A stretch of DNA of 64,000 nucleotides from JBDWFY01 sp965275915 (GTDB lineage Bacteria; Pseudomonadota; Alphaproteobacteria; Rhizobiales; Stappiaceae), in NCBI GenBank assembly GCA_965275915.1, contig CBDHYI010000006.1:372001-436000 (forward strand), written 5' to 3'. The position numbers were made by a program, and so were the translations under genes. The notes under the pieces are model-generated. The model did no database searches and was not told the DNA's origin. It saw only the letters and a list, made by a program, of their open reading frames with translations. Numbering within the stretch: position 1 is the first letter of the stretch; every line of letters begins with the position of its first letter. Below, piece after piece: positions 1-6,470 of the stretch.

Positions 1-1905
1 CAGAATCGATGTGATGCGTTCGCCCTCTTCAAGCGGCAGGAGATTGACGAGCGCTTTGCCGCGGGCCTGCGGTTCGGCGCGCGGCAGGCGGTAAACCTTG
101 AGTTTGTAGACAATGCCGCGGGAAGAGAAGAACAGAACCGGCGTGTGCGTGCTTGTCACGAACAGGCGCGCTACAAAATCCTCTTCCTTGGTCGACATGC
201 CGGACCGGCCTTTGCCGCCTCGGCGCTGTGCTCTGTATGTGGCCAGCGGAACGCGCTTGATGTATCCGCCATGGCTGACCGTTACGACCATATCTTCACG
301 CGGGATCAGATCTTCATCTTCAAAGTCGGCGCCGCCGTCGGTGATTTCCGTGCGGCGCGGCGTTGCGAATTCTTCTTTGATCGCAATCAGTTCGTCTTTG
401 ACAATTGCCATGATCCGCGCGCGGGAGCGCAGGATATCAAGGTAGTCCTTGATTTCCTCGCCGATGCTGTTCAACTCATCGGCAATTTCATCCCGGCCCA
501 ATGCCGTCAGACGCTGAAGGCGCAAATCCAAAATAGCCCTGGCCTGCGCTTCCGACAGCCTGTAGGTGCCGTCATCCTGAACAACATGTCTTGGATCGTC
601 GATCAGCCTGACCAGCGGCGCGACATCTTTTGCCGGCCAGTTGCGTTCCATCAACTGACTGCGCGCCGTCGCCGGGTCGGGGGCGCTTCGGATGAGTTGG
701 ATAACCTCGTCAATATTCGCGACGGCAATGGCAAGACCGACAAGGACGTGCGCCCGATCCCGCGCTTTGTTGAGCAGGAATTTCGTACGCCTGCTGATAA
801 CCTCTTCCCGGAACGCGACAAAGCTCTGCAGGAAATCTTTCAATTGGTGAACGAGCGGCCGACCGCCGTTCAGGGCGACCATGTTGGCGCCGAACGACGT
901 CTGAAGCTGTGAGAAGCGATAAAGCTGATTGAGGATAACCTCAGCGACTGCGTCCTTGCGCAGCTCGATAACGACGCGCATGCCGGATCGATCCGACTCG
1001 TCGCGAATATCGGAAATGCCTTCGATGCGCTTTTCGCGAACGAGTTCGGCAATTTTTTCGATCATCGCCGACTTGTTCACCTGATACGGGATCTCGGTGA
1101 CAATGAGCGCTTCGCGATCTTTACGCACCGTTTCGTTGTGAACCCGGCCGCGCATAACGATGGAACCGCGTCCCGTTTCATAGGCACTGCGGATGCCTGA
1201 GCGGCCCAGAACAAGTCCTCCGGTCGGAAAGTCCGGCCCCGGCACGATTTCCATCAGATCCATATTGCTCAGGGCTGGTTCATCGATCAGCGCAATGGCT
1301 GCGTCAATCACTTCGCCGAGATTGTGCGGGGGAATATTCGTCGCCATGCCGACAGCGATGCCCCCTGCCCCGTTGACCAGAAGATTGGGAAACCGGGCCG
1401 GCAGGACGCTGGGTTCCTGCTCCTGATTGTCGTAGTTGTCCTGAAAATCGATCGTGTCTTTGTCAAGATCGTCCAGAAGCGTGTGAGCAACCTTCTCCAG
1501 CCGGCATTCGGTATAACGCATCGCGGCAGGCGGGTCGCCATCGATCGAGCCGAAATTGCCCTGCCCTTCGATCAGTGGCAGCCGAAGCGAAAAATCCTGC
1601 GCCATCCGCACGAGCGCATCGTAAATTGCCGAGTCACCGTGAGGGTGATACTTACCCATGACGTCGCCGACAACACGGGCCGACTTGCGATAAGCTTTGT
1701 TCCAGTCATATCCGTTTTCATGCATGGAAAACAGGATGCGTCGATGGACCGGTTTCAGACCGTCGCGGACGTCGGGCAGCGCGCGGCTGACGATTACGCT
1801 CATGGCATAATCGAGGTAGCTTCGCTTCATTTCATCTGTAATGGAGACCGGCTGAATATCGTCAGGCAGCTCTTCGGGAGGCATACTATTGTCTTGATCT
1901 GACAA
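1..1905 (-). CDS. gyrA: DNA gyrase subunit A (C-terminus cut by the left edge)
   Basis: This is the cleaving and rejoining subunit of the type II topoisomerase that introduces negative supercoils. Translating the minus strand gives an unbroken GyrA N-terminal half: the SYLDYAMSVIVSRALPDVRD block, then GLKPVHRRIL, the quinolone-region HPHGDSAIYDALVRMAQ with the active-site Tyr in AAMRYTE, and the first beta-pinwheel blade near the edge. The residue before the D in HGDSAIYD is unmodified wild type by eye. The start is uncertain: TTG at 1905 gives MSDQDN, as in rhizobial homologues, GTG at 1914 is in frame, and ATG at 1884 is possible. A weak GAG lies 8 nt before the TTG. The gene is divergent from marC. 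Confidence 0.95.
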   Translation of the reverse strand, partial: MSDQDNSMPPEELPDDIQPVSITDEMKRSYLDYAMSVIVSRALPDVRDGLKPVHRRILFSMHENGYDWNKAYRKSARVVGDVMGKYHPHGDSAIYDALVRMAQDFSLRLPLIEGQGNFGSIDGDPPAAMRYTECRLEKVAHTLLDDLDKDTIDFQDNYDNQEQEPSVLPARFPNLLVNGAGGIAVGMATNIPPHNLGEVIDAAIALIDEPALSNMDLMEIVPGPDFPTGGLVLGRSGIRSAYETGRGSIVMRGRVHNETVRKDREALIVTEIPYQVNKSAMIEKIAELVREKRIEGISDIRDESDRSGMRVVIELRKDAVAEVILNQLYRFSQLQTSFGANMVALNGGRPLVHQLKDFLQSFVAFREEVISRRTKFLLNKARDRAHVLVGLAIAVANIDEVIQLIRSAPDPATARSQLMERNWPAKDVAPLVRLIDDPRHVVQDDGTYRLSEAQARAILDLRLQRLTALGRDEIADELNSIGEEIKDYLDILRSRARIMAIVKDELIAIKEEFATPRRTEITDGGADFEDEDLIPREDMVVTVSHGGYIKRVPLATYRAQRRGGKGRSGMSTKEEDFVARLFVTSTHTPVLFFSSRGIVYKLKVYRLPRAEPQARGKALVNLLPLEEGERITSIL

Positions 1906-2130
1906 GGATTTCACTCGTGCGTATTTTTTGTTGGCTCCTTATAGCCGATTTCAACCGGCAGTCCAAATTTGTTAACGGCGCAAATGTGAAATTTTATCTA
2001 TAAAATTCAAATAGTTATGCCAATATCCCCAAGCGCGCGACGACCAGGATGCTTCTTTGCCGGTCCTGCCCGCAAAAATTTGGCATAAATGAGGAGAATC
2101 AAAGCCGTCAAGGGCCTCTGGAATGGTCAT
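1906..2130. other. Divergent intergenic region gyrA/marC
   Basis: About 225 bases hold the promoters of the two divergent genes. The stretch 1965-2030 is AT-rich and is the likely promoter area. I found no repeat, terminator or clear operator here. Confidence 0.5.
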
Positions 2131-2757
2131 ATGCAGAACTATCTGATCAATGCGTTTGCCACTTTGTTTGTGACCATCGATCCCGTTGGTCTTGCTCCGA
2201 TGTTTCTGGCTTTAACATCGGGGAGCAGCCAGAAGGAGCGCATAAAAATAGCGATACAGGCAACTCTGATCGGGGGAGCGATCCTGCTTGTGTTTCTTGT
2301 TGCCGGACAAGGACTGCTTGCGGCGCTGGGGATATCCGTACCGGCCTTTCAGACAGCCGGCGGCCTGCTCCTTCTGATTATTGCCGTAGAGATGATTTTC
2401 GAGATCCGACAGAAAAGGAAAGCCCATACCGCTGAAAAAGTTGCGTCCGAACCTGATCACCGGCAACTGGCGGTGTTTCCTCTGGCAATTCCGCTGATTG
2501 CCGGTCCGGCCGCCATCAGCGCGGTCATCCTCCTGTCTGCCGACGCTCCGTCCGAGCTCGCCTATGGTGGGCTCATCGCGGTCACCTTCGGCGTTGTGGT
2601 CCTGTGTCTGATTGCGTTCATTCTTGCCGGCGCCATCGAAAAAGTTCTCGGAGAAACGGCCCAGATGGTCCTTACACGTCTCCTGGGCGTCCTCCTGGCC
2701 GCACTTGCGGTTCAGTTCATCGCCGATGGAATCAAAGCGTTCATTCTGGCGTCCTGA
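2131..2757 (+). CDS. MarC family integral membrane protein
   Basis: MarC/UPF0056 proteins have about six membrane helices. The name comes from a mistaken link to multiple antibiotic resistance, and no substrate is established. The family signature is visible: N-terminal NAFATLFVTIDPVGLAPMF, then FPLAIPLIAGPAAISAVI in the middle, and a C-terminal LTRLLGVLLAALAVQFIADGI. The 208-aa length fits the family. The ATG at 2131 was chosen over the in-frame ATG at 2089 because the family begins directly with the first helix; the 14 extra residues would be polar. The membrane protein at 2818 follows on the same strand after 60 nt, so the two may be co-transcribed. Confidence 0.88.
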   Translation: MQNYLINAFATLFVTIDPVGLAPMFLALTSGSSQKERIKIAIQATLIGGAILLVFLVAGQGLLAALGISVPAFQTAGGLLLLIIAVEMIFEIRQKRKAHTAEKVASEPDHRQLAVFPLAIPLIAGPAAISAVILLSADAPSELAYGGLIAVTFGVVVLCLIAFILAGAIEKVLGETAQMVLTRLLGVLLAALAVQFIADGIKAFILAS

Positions 2758-2817
2758 CGAATCCTGCCTTATGAAGGGAGCCGTTGCGTTCATCTGGTCG
2801 GAAACGGGATACGCCTT

Positions 2818-3597
2818 TTGTTGCTGACACTTATAAAGATAATCACGTCCGCCGCGGCGGTCTTGGGTCTTTCCATAATCAGCGAAAAACTGTCCCCCCG
2901 CATTGCCGGAGTCTTGGCCGGGTTGCCGCTGGGTCTCGCACTCAGTTTGTTTTTTATCGGCGTGGAACAGGGCGAGCGATTTGTCGAACAGTCTGCAACG
3001 TCAGCCCTGGGCGGTCTTGGGGCGTCGCTTGTTTTCCTGATCGCCTATTGGATCTTTTCGGATATTTTCAGCCGCTTCCGGATCATTCTGGCCGGTTTCT
3101 TCGCTACGATCGTTTACTTGATTGCCGCTCTTGCCATTGCCCTTCTTCCCCAGGAACGCTGGCTCCTGCTTGTTGTGACCCTGGTGCTGGCAAGGTTGAT
3201 GGTGATCGTTATGCGGGATGTCGAGGATGAACAGGTTGATCCCAGTGATCAGGTCAACCTTACGCTCGGCGTTTTGATCAACCGGTCTGCAGCGGCTGCG
3301 GTGGCTGTTGTGTTCATTACGGGTCTGGCAAAAACAGTCGGCCCGGCCTGGTCCGGTATTTTTTCCGGTTTTCCGTCAACTTTGCTGCCGTTGCTGGTCA
3401 TCGTGCAACTGACCTATTCGGAACGGCACGCCTACAGCATTATCAAGCATTTTCCTTACGGGCTGGGCAGTCTGATTATCTATGCGATGGCGACCAGCTA
3501 CCTAGCCCAACCGCTGGGCATTTATCTGGCTTCAGCGATGGCAATGGCCCTGGCGGTCATGTATCTGTGCACCTATCTCGTCCTCACTGGCCGCTAG
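2818..3597 (+). CDS. Multi-pass membrane protein with an internal duplication, function unknown
   Basis: This 259-aa protein is almost entirely hydrophobic, with roughly eight membrane segments. I do not recognise a named family. The two halves look related: IAGVLAGLP with a later GLGASLVFLIAYWIFS in the first half, and WSGIFSGFP with a later GLGSLIIYAMATSYLA in the second. Small transporters and permease-like proteins are often built this way. The start is a TTG (2818, or 2821), since no ATG lies near the first helix. It follows marC closely on the same strand, so a shared transcript is likely. Transport is inferred only from topology. Confidence 0.75.
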   Translation: MLLTLIKIITSAAAVLGLSIISEKLSPRIAGVLAGLPLGLALSLFFIGVEQGERFVEQSATSALGGLGASLVFLIAYWIFSDIFSRFRIILAGFFATIVYLIAALAIALLPQERWLLLVVTLVLARLMVIVMRDVEDEQVDPSDQVNLTLGVLINRSAAAAVAVVFITGLAKTVGPAWSGIFSGFPSTLLPLLVIVQLTYSERHAYSIIKHFPYGLGSLIIYAMATSYLAQPLGIYLASAMAMALAVMYLCTYLVLTGR

Positions 3598-3618
3598 GCC
3601 CAAAAGACTGGCTCCGGG

Positions 3619-4008
3619 CTACTCTTGCAACTCAATGATGAATGCCTTGCCGCCGGTGCCATGCACGGAATCATTGGCAACAATCCTCACCTCGCTAATG
3701 CCGTCGGGAATTGAGACGCCCGAGAGCGAACGGGTAAATGGCTGCTCGTTCTCATGCGGATGCAGCAGCTTTCTGGAGCCCAGAACCGCGCCGTCCGGAC
3801 CGACCACGTCCCAGCGGTCCGCATAATGGTCCCAACCCGTATCGTCGTGCAACAGAGTTGCCGAAAAGGTCCATGTACCACCGGAGTCTTTTCTTGCTGT
3901 GGCGTCGACCACATCGACTTCACCGGCGACCGCTGGCCCGGCCAGAACCGTCGCCGCGGCAATGGCGGCAGAACTGAGAAACCTCTTCAGCGTGTTGCCT
4001 GTCATCAT
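3619..4008 (-). CDS. Small periplasmic protein, function unknown
   Basis: This is a 129-aa protein with a clear signal peptide: a positive N-terminus, a hydrophobic run SSAAIAAATVLAG, and a probable cleavage after AVA near residue 27. The mature part of about 100 residues has a beta-rich look and contains TWTFSATLLHDDTGWDHYADRWDV and LHPHENEQPFTRSLSGV, which suggests a small sandwich fold binding something outside the inner membrane. An AAGGAA ribosome site lies just upstream of the twin ATGs at 4008 and 4005, which excludes the longer open frame. The gene is divergent from the CDF transporter 89 nt away and may share its promoter region. No family name is offered. Confidence 0.75.
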   Translation of the reverse strand: MMTGNTLKRFLSSAAIAAATVLAGPAVAGEVDVVDATARKDSGGTWTFSATLLHDDTGWDHYADRWDVVGPDGAVLGSRKLLHPHENEQPFTRSLSGVSIPDGISEVRIVANDSVHGTGGKAFIIELQE

Positions 4009-4097
4009 TCTTTCCTTCGCGCGCTTTATCATTACCTGGGGTTTTCTATCCCAAAGATGGCGATTATCGTGATCACGCTTCTGCGAGGGACGGAAAA

Positions 4098-5051
4098 ATG
4101 GCAAGCGGTTCGAAAAAAGTGATCTATGCAGCCCTGATCGGCAATTCACTCATTGCGATCACAAAGTTTGCCGCCGCCGCCTATACCGGATCGTCAGCAA
4201 TGTTGTCCGAAGGCATTCACTCACTCGTGGATACCGGTAATCAGGGCCTGCTTCTGCACGGCATGAAAAAAGCCACCAAACCGGCCGATGAAAAACATCC
4301 GTTCGGCTATGGTGCGGAACTCTACTTCTGGGCGTTCGTTGTCGCGATCCTGATTTTCGCCGTCGGCGCCGGCGTTTCAATCTACGAAGGTATCCAGAAA
4401 GTCCTTCACCCTCATCCGATCACGAACCCGATGGTCAACTACATTGTGCTGATCCTCGCCATGATATTTGAGGCGTTTGCCTTTTGGATCGCGCTGAAAG
4501 AATTCACCTCCATCAAAGGCAAACGCGGTTATATGGAGGCGGTCCGGGAGTCCAAGGACCCGGCCATGTTTACGGTTCTGTTTGAAGACGGTGCCGCAAT
4601 GGCAGGACTGATCGTCGCTTTTGTTGGATTGCTGGGCGCAGAGTATCTCGGACTTCCCTGGCTCGACGGGGCCGCGTCAATTCTGATCGGCACCATACTT
4701 GCCGGGACGGCCATGCTGCTGGCCTATGAGACCAAGGGGCTGCTTGTCGGCGAATCGGCGTCACCGGAGATGGTTGCCTCTATTCGCCGGATCGTCGAGG
4801 CGACCCCGACCGTGCATGAGATGAACGAACTGCGGACCCTCCACCGTGGGCCGGAAGATGTTCTTCTGGCACTGTCGGTTGATTTTGAAGATAACCTCAC
4901 CGCCGGAAATGTTGAGGATGCGGTCTATCAGCTTGAGATTGCGATCAAGAACGAATACCCGATCGTGAAACGACTGTTCATTGAAGTGCAAAGTACGGAA
5001 CACCATCGGGAAATGTTCGACGCGGAGCACAATCCCGGTCCATCACGCTAA
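4098..5051 (+). CDS. Cation diffusion facilitator (ZnT9-like) metal transporter
   Basis: CDF proteins exchange divalent metals (Zn, Fe, Mn, Co) for protons across the inner membrane. Six membrane helices are visible in the first 215 residues, followed by a cytoplasmic C-terminal domain of about 90 residues. The metal-site helix carries EGIHSLVDTGNQ, with H and D in the HxxxD arrangement, and HPFGYGAELYFWAF follows. A second acidic site is in LFEDGAAMAGL. The DTGNQ and HPFGYGAE versions resemble the SLC30A9/ZNT9 branch rather than FieF. The length of 317 aa is normal. A GAGGGA ribosome site lies before the ATG. Metal specificity cannot be read from the sequence. Confidence 0.88.
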   Translation: MASGSKKVIYAALIGNSLIAITKFAAAAYTGSSAMLSEGIHSLVDTGNQGLLLHGMKKATKPADEKHPFGYGAELYFWAFVVAILIFAVGAGVSIYEGIQKVLHPHPITNPMVNYIVLILAMIFEAFAFWIALKEFTSIKGKRGYMEAVRESKDPAMFTVLFEDGAAMAGLIVAFVGLLGAEYLGLPWLDGAASILIGTILAGTAMLLAYETKGLLVGESASPEMVASIRRIVEATPTVHEMNELRTLHRGPEDVLLALSVDFEDNLTAGNVEDAVYQLEIAIKNEYPIVKRLFIEVQSTEHHREMFDAEHNPGPSR

Positions 5052-5445
5052 CGAAGATCACTCCGAGGGTGTGGATCCATAACTGTGCTTAAAATGGTAT
5101 GAGCCGATTTGTTCGAATCGTGCTGTTTGGACGCGGGGCGCAAATCCGAAGGAAACCATCCGATTTTCAAGAACTTGCAACGCTGTAGCCGGACCAATCG
5201 GCCATATCCGCCGGTACGGACAAACGGCTGCAATCTGCTGCGTCAGGCTGTTCAACCGGGCATCCAGAGCAATTCTCGCGATCCTTGGATCACGTGAAAT
5301 ACTCCAGAGCTTTGTTTGGCGCGTATCCTTGTCACAAAGGTCATCCGACCTTTACGGGATACGCCATAGCCCGCTTTTCACACCCTTCCTTCCAGCTTTT
5401 TGCCGTCTGATCCGCCATTTCAAGCATATTTATGAGTCCATACCC
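5052..5445. other. Intergenic region with a two-arm hairpin
   Basis: There is no convincing gene in these 394 bases between the CDF gene and the 3' end of ssb; the short open frames lack ribosome sites and family-like composition. The notable element is a nested inverted repeat at 5321-5364: the outer stem GCGTATCC/GGATACGC encloses the inner stem AAAGGTC/GACCTTT with the four-base loop ATCC. Confidence 0.6.
5321..5364. repeat. Nested inverted repeat (possible structured RNA)
   Basis: The outer arms are 5321-5328 and 5357-5364 (8 bp, perfect). The inner arms are 5336-5342 and 5347-5353 (7 bp, perfect) around the loop ATCC. They are separated by an asymmetric internal loop (TTGTCAC against ACG). 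No T-run follows on either strand, so it does not look like a normal intrinsic terminator. Confidence 0.6.
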
Positions 5446-5940
5446 TCAGAACGGGATCTCATCGTCAAAGTCGTTGTCGAAACCGCCGCCGGAGTCTTGT
5501 GTGGGGGCCTGTGAGGAACTGGATTGCCGGGATCGGCCATAGTCTGAACCGCCTCCGCCACCGAAGTCCGAACCGCCCTCGCCCTGTCCGCGGCCGTCGA
5601 GCATCGTGAGGGATGAATTGAATCCCTGCAGAACGACTTCCGTCGTATATCGCTCCTGCCCGCCCTGATCTTCCCATTTCCTGGTCTGGAGCTGGCCTTC
5701 AAGATAGACTTTTGAGCCCTTCCGGAGGTAATTCTCGGCAACTTTGGCGAGGCCTTCGTTGAAGATCACAACGCGGTGCCATTCGGTCTTTTCACGGCGC
5801 TCGCCGCTCTGCCGGTCCCGCCAGCTTTCGGACGTCGCAATGCGCAGATTGACCACAGGACGGCCATCCTGCATCCGGCGGACCTCCGGATCGGCGCCCA
5901 GATTTCCAACGAGTATCACTTTGTTGACGCTTCCAGCCAT
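5446..5940 (-). CDS. ssb: Single-stranded DNA-binding protein
   Basis: SSB coats single-stranded DNA during replication, recombination and repair and recruits partners through its acidic tail. The 164-aa product has the OB fold in residues 1-110, with VNKVILVGNLGADPEVR at the start and TEWHRVVIFNEGLAKVAENYLRKGSKVYLEG in the core. A Gly/Ser-rich linker (GGSDFGGGGGSDYGRS) follows, then the conserved C-terminal tip DDEIPF that docks repair proteins. It starts at the ATG giving MAGSVNKV. It is divergent from uvrA across a 530-base region that contains a LexA-type box; ssb and uvrA are also divergent, SOS-controlled neighbours in many proteobacteria. Confidence 0.97.
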   Translation of the reverse strand: MAGSVNKVILVGNLGADPEVRRMQDGRPVVNLRIATSESWRDRQSGERREKTEWHRVVIFNEGLAKVAENYLRKGSKVYLEGQLQTRKWEDQGGQERYTTEVVLQGFNSSLTMLDGRGQGEGGSDFGGGGGSDYGRSRQSSSSQAPTQDSGGGFDNDFDDEIPF

Positions 5941-6118
5941 ATGCGCTGCTCCTGTCCTGCCACTTCCACTTCACTTTGCCGGAAGCCGCTTATTCTGTTC
6001 TGGCCGCAGACCCTAGCGCTTTCAGTCCGAGTTCGCTCGGAAAAACCGAGTTTTCCACAACGCGATGCGCCAGTTTTTGCTCAGCGTGATATATGAATGT
6101 TTCTCTTTTGTTCTTACA

Positions 6119-6132
6119 TCGCTGTACAGCGA
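6119..6132. promoter_or_regulatory. Perfect 14-bp palindrome, candidate operator between ssb and uvrA
   Basis: TCGCTGTACAGCGA is self-complementary and lies within a longer imperfect dyad (ACAT before, ATGT after, with one extra base). It is about 180 bases from the ssb start and 190 from the uvrA LexA box. It does not match the alphaproteobacterial LexA consensus, so the binding protein is unknown. Confidence 0.4.
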
Positions 6133-6319
6133 ATGTCAAAAGTGTTTCTTCTCCGGCACGGGCATCGGAGCCTGGGGTGTCCGCCGACCGAAATATTTTT
6201 TTATGCAGGGTGACAAATTCTATTGTCCTTTGCCTGATCCGGGCCTAAGTCCTAACGGGTAATTTCTTAGGCCACTTTTGTGTTGACTGTCGTCAGATTG
6301 GATCTTTACCGTTCCGATT

Positions 6320-6334
6320 GTTCCTATTATGTTC
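6320..6334 (+). promoter_or_regulatory. LexA (SOS) box upstream of uvrA
   Basis: GTTC-CTATTAT-GTTC is an exact match to GTTC-N7-GTTC, the LexA operator known in Rhizobiales and other Alphaproteobacteria. It lies 136 bases before the uvrA start and includes a TATTAT that could be a -10 element, so LexA binding would occlude RNA polymerase. The regulatory role is inferred from position and consensus. Confidence 0.75.
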
Positions 6335-6470
6335 TCCCCTTTGAGGGCGTTGGGAGCTGTTGACATCAGCTTGGAAGCGCGTCCGCGAGGCAACAGGATG
6401 CGAAAGACATCCGGCCGCGGTCAAAGATTGCGAATGCGGGTTCCTTACTGGACCCGAAAGGGAACGTCAT

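Noticed and set aside
145..1902. Plus-strand open frames over gyrA (145-912 and 1324-1902)
   Set aside because: The minus strand encodes an intact GyrA throughout.
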